A stretch of DNA of 64,000 nt, taken from Rhizoclosmatium globosum (Eukaryota > Chytridiomycota > Chytridiomycetes > Chytridiales > Chytriomycetaceae). The translations under genes and the position numbers were made by a program. The notes beneath the pieces were generated by a model. The model was not told where the DNA came from. It ran no database searches and saw only the letters and a list, made by a program, of their open reading frames with translations. The stretch lies in the NCBI GenBank assembly GCA_002104985.1, contig MCGO01000111.1, forward strand, positions 62,001-126,000, given 5' to 3'. Shown piece by piece: positions 48,911 to 60,105 of this stretch (positions within the stretch are counted from its first letter, which is position 1; the number at the start of each line of letters is the position of its first letter).

Positions 48911-51177
48911 TTACATTGACTCGAGAGACTTCATTGTGGTTTCAAAGTCGGTTTTAAGGGCTGTGTGCTTTTCATTCAAATCATCGTGCTTGGCTTCCAA
49001 AGCTGCCTTCTCAGATTCAAGCTGGCGTGCCTTGCGCTCGTATTGTTCAGCTTGAACTTCGAGGGTTCGGAGCCTGGAAAGCTGTGCATTAGTGATCACA
49101 TTCTAGAACAACAAGCTACAAGGCCAGTGCATCCAAACTACGCGAGATTCTCAAGCTTCTGCATTTTGACTTTAATGGTTTGCGGAATTGGAAGAACCTT
49201 TTCTGGTGACGCTCGTCTCTCTTCCTCCGCTACTTCGGCCGGGTTGGTGACACTGGTAATTTCAGCAAGTGGTGGAACTTGGATTGCACCTTCTGAAAGC
49301 GTTTTAGAAAGTCCACCCAAATGATCTTTGTTGATTTCTGGTTCGCGCTCTAATTCCTTGAACACATCTTCGTCGCCCCTTCTATGAGGTGTAGCCTTTC
49401 CAGATTTTGCAGCCATTGTAGCTTCCTTGACAGCGAGTTCTTTCGCAGCGAGAGCTGCGGCTTCTTTTGCAGCTTCCGCAGGGTCAATTGTTTTTGGAGT
49501 GAATATTTCGAGATGCAATTCGTTATTTGGGTCTTTGAAGCGTTGATATTGTCCAATGCCAGGAATGCGAATTCTTCCTGGTTCCCTGATTCATGAAATT
49601 CAGTATTCAAGTCTCACTGTGAAGGAAATAATACCATAATACTTCGTTGGGCCGTTCCCATTCCCAACGCTTCAACAATCCATCCAAACTGGGTACCTCG
49701 ATCCCTAAATTCAATCAGTTTCATTTGTCTGAGCCAATATAAACTTACCAATACCCATCAATAATGAATCAGACCGATCCATCTGTCGCGCCTCTTGTGA
49801 TTCTGCAATCACTTTCCCGGTAAAGCAAATCGACGTTCCCACACTCCTCGGCTCATTACCAAACCACAAAAACTGCGTCTTCGTCAACCCAACAACATAT
49901 TCTTCGGAGTCGATCAGTCGGACACCCTATTTAAAGGTAAGTATTCACCCAATTTCAACGATACTCAACAGCTGTATTCGCATGCGTTCCCGCCTCCGCC
50001 GCCATACCCTTCTTCTTCTTTTCTTTCTTCGCTGGCGGCGCTGGGATACCTCCGGGTCCAGCTGCCGGCGCAACGGGAGCTCCAATATACGAAAACATGC
50101 GTTCATAGTATCGCGACGTGAGGTCTAGTTTCACGCTTGGTATCGTATAGTATCCTACTCTTGCAAACCATTGTCGCTTGACGAGAATGTTGGGGTCCTC
50201 TGACTGTGCTTCTGTAAGTTCGATGAGCCGAACTTCGATTCCATTTGGATCTTGTAAGATGGCGATTTGAGCACCTTGGAAGGGTGTGATGGGTAAGGAG
50301 CACACGAAGCCTTTATTTTCTGGTTAGAAGGTGTGGTTGACAAGGAAAGTGGAAACCTTTTTGAGCGAGACGTTTGACAAGACGAGGCAAAAGATGGACG
50401 TATATCACCAAGTATTCTTGGTTCCGCTCCTTTTTCTTGTTCTCGTTTTTATCCTCAACTCCAAAATTGAAGTTGATGGACCTGTTGATGGCAGAGTTGT
50501 TTCGAGAATTTACTCTCGAGTTGGTACGTGAATTGGATTGAGAAGATGGTTTCTATTTTTAGTGAGTATAAGATTGATGGATCAAATTCAAAGTTTTAAC
50601 TATACATGTGTACTGATATTCGAGAAAATGAGTTGAAACTGTGTGGGATCAGGATGCTCCGTGCTGTTTGACGGCGTAATTGAGAAGGACATGCATAAAT
50701 CCGTTTTGAATACGTTCGGCGATCCAGCGGGTGGTTCTGGTTGTTGTGGCTCGGGTTTGACCTCTTCCACAGGAGCTGCCGTTAAGATTCCAGCCAGCTC
50801 ATCCGCGGCCTTTTTTGCAGCCGCGTCTTGAGCAGCTTTCTTGTTTGCCGATATTTGTTGGATTTTTTGAACTAGTGATGCTGTGATTTATACTTGTTAG
50901 AATTAAGTTGGGAACGCGAAGAGAAGACCGCACGTCGTCTCTTCTCTGGATCTTTAGTCGCGTCTGCTGTAGGAGGAACGTTTGGAGTTGCTGGGGTCTG
51001 TGTATTTAATGGGGTTTTGCTGCTGCGAAGTTGCCATTCTACCGACATTCCCAGCGTCACATAGAACTCTTTGGTTCGCGCCAGATCGTTACAGCTGAAG
51101 CGTAAATATTTGAGCTGGAACTGCTCCTTTGGTGATCCATCGGCAGCTGCTTTACTTCCTTTCGAGACTTTCCCCAT
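48911..51177 (-). CDS. Multi-domain VOC-fold protein with C-terminal coiled coil
   Basis: The ATG at 51177 begins a short Lys/Ser-rich start and a VOC half-domain (LKYLRFSCNDLARTKEFYVT). An Ala/Pro-rich linker follows, then DPNGIEVRLIELTEAQSEDP and a second unit (FARVGYYTIPSVKLDLTSRY, YVVGLTKTQFLWFGNEPRSV). Later exons give WEWERPNEVLW, REPGRIRIPGIGQYQRFKDP and NNELHLEIFTPKTIDPAEAA. An Ala/Glu-rich coiled coil closes the protein (VQAEQYERKARQLESEKAAL). Exon borders were traced by eye only. VOC proteins are metal-dependent isomerases or dioxygenases; the fusion to a long coiled coil is unusual. Function unknown. Confidence 0.5.
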
Positions 51178-51231
51178 TGACAAAACTCTTTTTTCATGAG
51201 AAATAAGAATATTATTTGTAATGACGAGGTA

Positions 51232-51831
51232 CTAAATAAGGAAGTAGGGTGGTTCAAAATCAAATAGAAAGCCACGTTCTGCATCGTAGTATGGAGTTAG
51301 AGTGGCGACGGCTTTCTCTACTTCACTGGCGTTTCCACCCTGTCGCAAAGCTTTCTGTAGAACAATAATAGCTTCTTTCGCCTTGATTGCAGTTGATAAT
51401 AGCCCGGAAACCATAATGATGGCGTTGATAGTCATTTGCCGTGCCGGTGAACCTGCATCCATCATATCTCGTCGCAGTTCATGGTTCTTCAACGCTTCCT
51501 TCAATTGATCAATCTCGAGTGATATACGATCCAAAGCTGTTGCGAGGACGTCCCTATTGATCGTTTCTAATGAGAAAGAGTCCCCAGGAACCCAAGATTT
51601 GATCGTGGATGGTACAGACTCCGACTGAGACTTGACCAACTTCTCAGGATGGTACTCGGATGTAAGCAGAGACGGGGGGCAGGAACGAGGCTGTGGGCCT
51701 GGTGTTGAACAAACACCTGCAGAAGCTGCTCGCTTCACAGATCCAGGCCTTTGAGAATAATAGCGATAGGTACCATGGGTTCCATTGAGGCGTAGAGTAC
51801 GGGAAATGCGGAACGAAATTGTACAGGACAT
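51232..51831 (-). CDS. Hypothetical, probably mitochondrial protein
   Basis: Single exon, 199 residues. The N-terminus (ISFRISRTLRLNGTHGTYRY) is basic and Ser/Thr-rich without acidic residues, as in a mitochondrial presequence. A helical middle (VLATALDRISLEIDQLKEAL) and an Ala-rich helix (INAIIMVSGLLSTAIKAKEA) follow. The end is YYDAERGFLFDFEPPYFLI. No family recognised. It is adjacent to the tRNA pseudogene at 51862. Confidence 0.5.
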   Translation of the reverse strand: MSCTISFRISRTLRLNGTHGTYRYYSQRPGSVKRAASAGVCSTPGPQPRSCPPSLLTSEYHPEKLVKSQSESVPSTIKSWVPGDSFSLETINRDVLATALDRISLEIDQLKEALKNHELRRDMMDAGSPARQMTINAIIMVSGLLSTAIKAKEAIIVLQKALRQGGNASEVEKAVATLTPYYDAERGFLFDFEPPYFLI

Positions 51832-51861
51832 TCCAAGAGAAATACAAAAACATAAAACATT

Positions 51862-51923
51862 GACCCCTACGTGATTTGAACACGCAACCTTTCGCTTTCG
51901 CGCTACCGTTGCGCCAAGGAGTC
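51862..51923 (-). pseudogene. tRNA-Trp pseudogene lacking the anticodon
   Basis: The reverse complement matches the intact tRNA-Trp at 28863 along its whole length, including acceptor stem, D-arm and T-arm, except that 9 nt (TTCGTCTCC) are missing. This removes the 5' side of the anticodon stem and two anticodon bases. It cannot form an anticodon arm. Flanks differ from those of the intact gene. Confidence 0.9.
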
Positions 51924-51991
51924 CTGCTTGTGTGAACCTAACATAGACACTCTATTCCCTTTATTTGTCTCGTCATAAACGTTTTATTTAT

Positions 51992-53775
51992 TTAAGATTC
52001 AGAGCCACGATAAGTACAAGCTATACTCCATTTCGATTCGTTTTCTGAATCATCAACATTCTCATCCGTGTCATCTGGGGATTCTGTCGCCACATCTGGA
52101 GAAGAAAACTCACGAAGGTTACTTGGTCGTAATGGCTTAGTTGTAGTGAGTTTCGACAATGTGTCAGTCGATCCTCGAAACCGATCAATTGAAATATTGG
52201 TTCGGCTGTCGCGATCAAATTGCCGGGGATTATTGCTATCAAGAGAGTTTGATCGCTTTGGACTTTGCCGATCGAGCGACTGATATGGACTGTTTTCTTG
52301 TGTCGTTGACTTGGGAGGACACTTTGGCTCGGACGCGGTGGTATCGCAAATATTAATTAGGTCAATATCACTGATCGCATCCTGTTTATCGTGGTTGGAA
52401 TATAGCTCTAGTAGACTCTTGGATTTGGAACCCAATTCATTTGCATTACAGCCATATTCATCCTCGTCATCGGTTTGGAGAACAGACTTTCTGGGTGAGG
52501 ACTGAACGGATTTATGCCTGTGCAAGGGTTTCTTCTTGGGAGTGGACATTGAGCTCACAGAATCACGAAGAGATTCAATAGAAGCATATCTCATCAATGA
52601 CCCTGGCCCTTTCTGCAGTTTAGTGGACTCTGGTCTGTCGAATGAATCTCGAGATAAATCCATGGAATACTTTCGAAGCTCAGATTTTTCGCTGGTTTTG
52701 TCGGCTGAAAAGCCACTGTTGGTAGACTCTCGCTTGTGGTGTGAAAAGTTACTCAAGTTGTCAAGAGATTCACGAGAGGGAAACAAAGCCGAAAGATAAA
52801 TATTGCTATCGATTGAGCCTGATCTGCTGTGGGCATCTAAGGACCTTTGTTTCCGTTTTTCCATCTCCTCTTTGCCAATGACTTGTTGCAACTTTGAGTT
52901 TTCCTCTTCCTCTTTCCGTGTTTTGTCCCAAAACAACGCCACTTTCAACATCACCAATGACACATACGTCAAGAACAACAGAACATGCGCAGATATTCGA
53001 AGAACAATGAAAGAATTCGTACCATTGACTACATAGGACAATATTGTTGATGTAAGAGTGAATGTCAACGAAAGCAGCGCGAGCAGGCCGTAATTGAGAA
53101 CAATACCAAAGTGCGCATCAACACTGTCAGCATCATTCATCTTGGTTTCGATTGTATGCATGCGGAATACCAGAAGAACAATTCCATCAAACAGAATTGT
53201 TTGTGTTAAAACAAAAACAGAGAGGCCGAAAACCAAGTTGTAAGTAGTCGATACAGTGAACATAATACTGCGTACTATTTGAGAAACAACAGAAGCAATT
53301 GACGTAAGGATTGAGAAACGTATGAAACACTTGAACACAATAAGCCTTTCTGGCATCATAGACTCAACAGACTTATCACTGTATTCAGGTTAAGCTACAA
53401 CTTTCAACAATTAACAATTTACCCTCTTTGCCAACTATAGTATAGATAAGACTGAGAAAAGAGTGCAACGCACAGAGTTTGAATTGGACGAACAAAACGT
53501 ATCCAAAGATCATCAATCTCCGCAGACGAGAACCAAAAGAGCGAAATAGTTTCGGATAAGAATATAAGAAGAATCGACAAGTTCATCACAGTGAGAATTT
53601 TGTTGAATGGAGTCAAGACAAGTTGCCAAGTAAGGCGAGAGTGAAGCCTGATGATCTCAAACGAAGCGAACCAGAATAGAAAAAACATCAGGCAAACGGA
53701 TAAAATCAAAAGGACGGCAACGACATAGCCGAGCGAAAGAACAGCATGATCCGAGAAAACGGTCGGATTGACCAT
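51992..53775 (-). CDS. Seven-transmembrane protein with long Ser-rich cytoplasmic tail
   Basis: Exon 1 (from the ATG at 53775) encodes three hydrophobic helices (SLGYVVAVLLILSVCLMFFL, TVMNLSILLIFLSETISLFW, IQTLCVALFSQSYLYYSW). An intron (GTAAAT donor, ACAG acceptor, about 53372-53420) leads to four more (ILTSIASVVSQIVRSIMF, GLSVFVLTQTILFDGIVLLV, LLALLSLTFTLTSTILSYV, HVLLFLTYVSLVMLKVALFW). Seven helices with a roughly 260-residue Ser/Asp/Lys-rich tail are a GPCR-like layout. The tail has repeated R-x-x-S-type sites (RQSPKRSNSLDSN, RHKSVQSSPRKS), suggesting phosphorylation-dependent regulation. No class-defining GPCR motif was recognised; an orphan receptor is the best description. Confidence 0.65.
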
Positions 53776-53887
53776 GGATGTAAATCTCTTGATAATAATC
53801 AGTTACGTACAAATGTATATTTCTTTTATTATGCTACAGTATCTAAAGAGAACCCCAATAATGATAGTTTGTTCAGTTGTTTGACAT

Positions 53888-54854
<967 letters not shown>

Positions 54855-54942
54855 ATCAGTGTTCTCGCGTTCTAAGGCTTATTATTTATTCATTGTGTTA
54901 ATAGAAAATAAACATAGTTCATTTCAATGCAATTTATCTAGG

Positions 54943-56812
54943 TCAATGCTCGCAAAGATTGATGTGTTGGACGTTTGCATACCATTCCTCCGGAGTATTT
55001 ACTCTTTCTTCCATCACCAGATCAGCTATCTCATTGGCCTCTTTCTCTGAGAAACAACCGCCACTTGCGACAACAATCTGTCGTACAATCTCCATGGGCA
55101 ACTTGGATCCAAAGCCACCAATCCGGAACAAATCCTCCGCAGCCCAGTCAAGTTGCTGAATTCCGACATCTGCGGTTGAAATAACTTTGAAGTCTGGGTG
55201 AACCAAGAAGAAAGCCAGAATTTTGCGATGACCAGGACGAGTCTTATCCCGAAGCTCAAAATCTTCAACTTTGTGATGCAAAAAGTTTGGGAACACGACG
55301 CAGCGATTCTCCCGAGCTTCAATTTGACCGCAGATTTGAACATTGTTTGTCGCCGCATTTTCAAAGTTGAATACCTTTTCCAGACCTACGTAATCATGCT
55401 GCGCATACGTAAAGTTAACGTCTTCATCATGCTCGTGCACGTTTCGGAAGGTCAATCGCGAAGATGTAATGTTGTCCATTGCATAATATAAGATTCCTGT
55501 TGCTGCAATAGCTTCGTTCTCCATTCCTTCCAGATGCCAACTTCCACCAGTGAACGACGGCTTCTCAGGCGTCAAATGAATACTCGCCATTTTGACAATA
55601 ACTTGAAGGTGGCGACCAGCAAGGTTGAAACAGTGTGCCTCAGAGTCAGCAGGTGCTTCAAACGATTTTGGTAATCCAGGAACGTGAATTGGACGGAATC
55701 TTTTTGATTCCCAAAGGCTGTCAATGAACTCGTCAAGTTCATCATCATCCTCAGCGGCTTCTCGCAGCAATTGATCCTTCAAATTGACATTCACACCGTG
55801 TTTGTGACGTAAATATTCATCGAATTGCCACTCATATTGATCTTGCTGGTAGTCGTTGTTATTCAAGGAGGCTTTGATTCTGTTTGTAGGTTGTGTCTCA
55901 AAAGATCCAAGCGCGCGTTCAAACATTGGAACCATACTTTCAAATATTGATTTGATTGCATCATGCACCTCAGGATGTTTGCGACGGTTCAGATTGTTGA
56001 TGTAGGAACGAATCTCGACACCACCATCTTGATTCACCTTGAACTCTGACGGTAGCCATTGAAACTTTTCGGACACATCACCGTAAGTTATACCAGTGTA
56101 TTGAAAGGGCTCGGATCCAATAAGCTGTGTGAGTTTCCCTCTTTTCAACGAACGTCGATATACCAAGCAGTAATCCGACGGATGAATCAAGTCAAGAACT
56201 TTTTCGTCGGAGCCCTCGTGCCACTTATTCTTTTTCAATGATTCAGATTCAATGGCAGCAGCATATCGAGCCAAATGAGAGATGGTCTGTGTTGGAACAA
56301 CGTTATCCGAGATAAAGACACCATGGCTGGACGTTGGAACAATTGTTCCGCCATTCTTGTGAACGATTAAGCGATTCGCGGCAATGTATTCGAGTTCCTG
56401 TCAGGGTTGTTTGAGTAAGATGATGCGATCAGTCCCAAACAGATTAGCAAACCTGGAATAGAAAGTTTACGACCTGGTTTACAAACTCTGAATCTGTGAC
56501 ATGTCTTATAGGCTGTTGTTCTGTGTCTATGTCGGCATCCACGGCTGTTGGTTCAACATCAGCACTACGTTCCAATTCCACAGCCTCAGGTCCGGCATTC
56601 GCTTGCCCAACTCCCGTTTCACCATTGTTGCCAAGAAGTAATGCCGCGATTCCGGATCGGGCCTCCTGCCTCCAATTGTCAACAACCGCTTCTTCTTTGA
56701 TCTTGATCCACCACTCCGGCTTGATGAGGATTTCGTTGAGAACTCTCAAGTATAAAGACTCGCGATGCGTGCGGATTGGGAGCTTCTTGTATCGGAACAC
56801 AGGATCTTGCAT
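54943..56812 (-). CDS. DUF4246-family protein, copy C (intact)
   Basis: Exon 1 (56453-56812) and exon 2 (54943-56397) flank a GTTTGC..CAG intron; no frame slip. Landmarks: FRYKKLPIRTHRE, HVTDSEFVNQVVNFLFQ, KNKWHEGSDEKVLDLIHPSD, SYINNLNRRKHPEVHDAIKS, VIVKMASIHLTPEKPSFTGG, SWHLEGMENEAIAATGILYY, NRCVVFPNFLHHKVEDFELR, PGHRKILAFFLVHPD, and the terminal NLCEH. The order H-x-E ... H ... G-H-R-K resembles the metal and co-substrate ligands of Fe(II)/2-oxoglutarate oxygenases, a structural inference only. It is the reference copy that defines the insertion in copy A and the partner of the second histone pair. Confidence 0.85.
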
Positions 56813-56993
56813 CTTTTATTTGGAGATTATATGGGGAAATCAAGATATTGGCCCACTCGCTCGATATTCAGAGGAGGGTAGGGCCGGAAGGGTCTTGAAA
56901 TTGATATGCAATACAGAACAGCAATATATTCAGGTTTAAATCAACAAGGAAGGTAATTATGATTATTTGTTAAGCCACAGTTTTCATGGCTGA

Positions 56994-58877
56994 TTAATGC
57001 TCACACAGGACAATACTCTGAACATTAGCATACCCATCCTTGGGAGTATTCTTTCTCTCTTCCATAACTAGATGAGCTACTCTCTGTGCCTGCTTCTCTG
57101 TCAATGTTGCACGAGTGAAACCTGCAATTAGACGAACAACTTCGAGAGGCAGTTTCGACCCAAGTCCACAGATCCCATACAACTCTGCTGCAAGCCATTC
57201 AAGTTGTTGCATCCCCACGTCTGCTGTTGAGGTCACATTGAAATCGGGGTGAACTAAAAAGAATGCTAGAATCTTGCGATGGCCTGGCTGTGTCTTGTCG
57301 AGTAACTCAAAATCTTCCACCTTGTGTTGAAGATAATTCGGGAACACAACGCATCGGTTTTCACGCGCTTCGATTTGTCCACATACTTGAACGTTGGTGG
57401 AAACCTCGTTAGTGAAATTAAAGACCTTTTCAAGTCCACCGAAATCACTTTGCTCATACTCAAAAACACCATCTCTGTCAGATTCGTGAACATTTCGGAA
57501 CGTCAAGCGAGAAGACGTTATGTTGTCCATTGAGTAGTACAAGATTCCTGTGGCTTCAATAGCTTCGTTTTCCATTCCTTCCAAGTGCCAACTTCCGCCA
57601 TTAAAAACTGGCTTCTCAGGAGTCAAGTGAATGCTGGCCATTTTTACGATTACTTGCAGGTTGCGTCCAGCCAAACTGAATCTGCAAACTTCTGAATCAT
57701 TCAGTGAGCTAAACTCCGTTGGGAGGCCTGGAATATTCACGGGTCGTCTAGAAATTCGTTCCATGAGGTTGTCCACGAACTCGTCATAATCATCGTCATA
57801 AAGCGCACTATGTTGAAGAGCTTGGTCATTCAAGTTCACATTCGCACCATATTTATCGCGTAAATACTCGTCAAGCTCCCAGCGCCCTTGACTAAGCTGA
57901 TAAGCATTATTAGCCAACGGAGCTCGAATTCTGTTGACGGGAACTGACTGTAATGATCCCAACGCAAGTTCAAACATGGGAACCATAGTTTCAAATACTG
58001 ATAGAATACTACTTTGCAACTCGGGGCACTGGCGACGGTTCAGATTGTTGATATATGAACGAATAGAGACATTTCCTTCACCATTCACTTTGAATTCACT
58101 TGGAAGCCATTGAAACTTTCGAGAAATATCTCCACCATTAGGTCCCTTGTATTCAAGTACTTTGAATCCCACAGGCTGCGTAATTCTTTCCCGTTGATGC
58201 GAACGTCCATACACCAGACAATAGTCAGAGGGATGGATCAAGTCCAGAACTTTTCCATCAGATCCTTCGTGCCATTTCGCTTTTGTGAACGAGATTGCTT
58301 CAACGGATGCAGCATGTTGAGCTAACTGCGATACCATATCCCGAGGAATGAGGGAATCAGAAATGAAGACGCCGTGACTAGACGTTGGAGAAATAATAGC
58401 GCCATTCTTTTGTGTTATTAATCGATTATTTGCTATATAGTGAAGTTCCTATGTTTCGGTGAGTTTTGCTCATTAGTAAATATCACAAGCTTCAATGCAG
58501 AGGATGGCGAATATACCTGAAACAGATAATCAGTGACTTGATTCACAAACTCGCTGTCAACGACGTGCGCGACCAGGTTTTCCTTTGTGTCTGTGACAGA
58601 TTGTTACTCATGTTCCGCCATTATTCCTCCTCCGATCAAAAATACCTTCTGCATTCCCATAGACGTCGTTTAATTCACCTCCACCGGGCCTGAGCAAAGC
58701 CGTGATTCCGCTGCGGATTTCGCCCTTCCACTTTGCTGCAATCGCCTCGTCCTTGAGCTTGATCCACCATTCCGGTTTGATTATGATCTCATTGAGCACG
58801 ACCATGTATTTGACTTCACGGTCTGTACGAATTGGAAGCGTCTTGTAACGAAAGTTTGGAGTAGCGGGAGGTTTCAT
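56994..58877 (-). CDS. DUF4246-family protein, copy D
   Basis: Tandem neighbour of copy C on the same strand. The first exon from the ATG at 58877 (MKPPATPNFRYKTLPIRTDR) runs to about 58610, where the frame is lost before DTKENLVAHVVDSEFVNQVT. The remainder after the intron is fully open: LDLIHPSDYCLVYGRSHQR, SIHLTPEKPVFNGGSWHLEG, SRLTFRNVHESDRDGVFEYE, VFPNYLQHKVEDFELLDKTQ, GHRKILAFFLVHPDFNVTST, ending VLCEH. The break near 58600 could be a missed intron, an indel or a base-call error. Divergent from the hydrolase at 58897 with only about 20 bp between the two start codons. Confidence 0.75.
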
Positions 58878-58896
58878 TGAATTCGAGTTTGAAAAA

Positions 58897-59964
58897 ATGG
58901 TTGAATGGACAGAAACCTCCTTTGTAGCGTCCAATGGTCTCTTGATCGCAGGCAAGAAATACCAGCATTTATCATCTTCTAGTGGGCGTGAAGTGCGGAT
59001 ATTGGCTGTTCATGGCTGGGTGAGTCTCTGTTTCGTGCCATCGCCAAACAGGTCTGACCCCTTCTTCAACTAGCTCGACAATGCAAACAGCTTCGACTCC
59101 TTTGCCGCAAATCTATTCACCAATCTGTCAATCACGTCACCATCCATCACCCTCATATCAATCGACCTTCCCGGGCACGGCCACTCAGACCCCCTCCATC
59201 GTGGCCAAACCTACTACCTGTGGGACTTTGCCCTCGCAATCCACGACGTCTCAATCTCTCTCAACTGGGACAAATTCACACTCATCGGTCACTCTCTTGG
59301 CGGTCACACCTCATACCTCTTTGCAGGAACGTACCCAGAAAAACTTGAATCACTCGTGATTATTGAAAGCATTGGATTCGTGAATAGACTGAATACTGCG
59401 AACGATGACGCGGCGTCTATGCGGGTGTATATGGATAGGCGGCGTGTTTTGAATTTGGAGGAGGCTGGGGTGAAGGCGGAGAGTCCACGGACAGTGTATG
59501 AGAGCTTGGATGCGGCAGCGCGAGTTCGGATGGATGGAGTTACAAAAGTTTCGTTGGAGGCCGCTTTGTGCTTGTGTACACGGGGATGTGAGGCTGTTTT
59601 TGGAGGAGACGGGGAAGAGGTTGTTGGGTATAAGTTGCGGACAGATAAAAGGCTGTTGATGCGTCATTTCTTTCAGTGGGATCACACAGGGGTTGTGAAT
59701 ATTATCCGGAATATTAGTTGTGATAAGTTGGTTGTATTGGGATCCGCATCTAATTTGTTGCGTGAGGGAGATCCTCTTGTTGTTGAACGGATGGACGCGT
59801 TAAAGTCAAGGAAAGGGGGCGAGACTCAAGTAGTGTGGGTAGAAGGAGGAACTCATCACCTCCATTTGGAGGCGGAGACAAGTGCGGTGGTATCCAATTT
59901 GGTAAAAGAATTCTTGAGTATTGGAACTGAAGATAATCGAGGAGTAGGACTTATTTCTGAATGA
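58897..59964 (+). CDS. Alpha/beta-hydrolase (serine hydrolase-like)
   Basis: Exon 1 (58897-59019) encodes EVRILAVHGW, and a GT-AG intron (59020-59073) continues with LDNANSFDSFAANL, giving the oxyanion HGW-L-D motif. The nucleophile elbow is TLIGHSLGGHTSYLFAG (GHSLGG), and the late His is in VEGGTHHLHLEAETSAV. ISIDLPGHGHSDPLHRGQTY is typical of SERHL/MEST-like esterases. About 338 residues, no frame break. The substrate is unknown. Confidence 0.85.
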
Positions 59965-60105
59965 AGTTTGCTTTGTATTCATATGACGCAAAAAGATGAC
60001 CTGAAAAACTATAAACGAGAAGATTACACCGCGTATCTAATTCGCGTAGACGAAGAAAACGAAGAAAGAATAGTTCACAATCAGAAGCGAGCCTGGATAC
60101 TCCAT

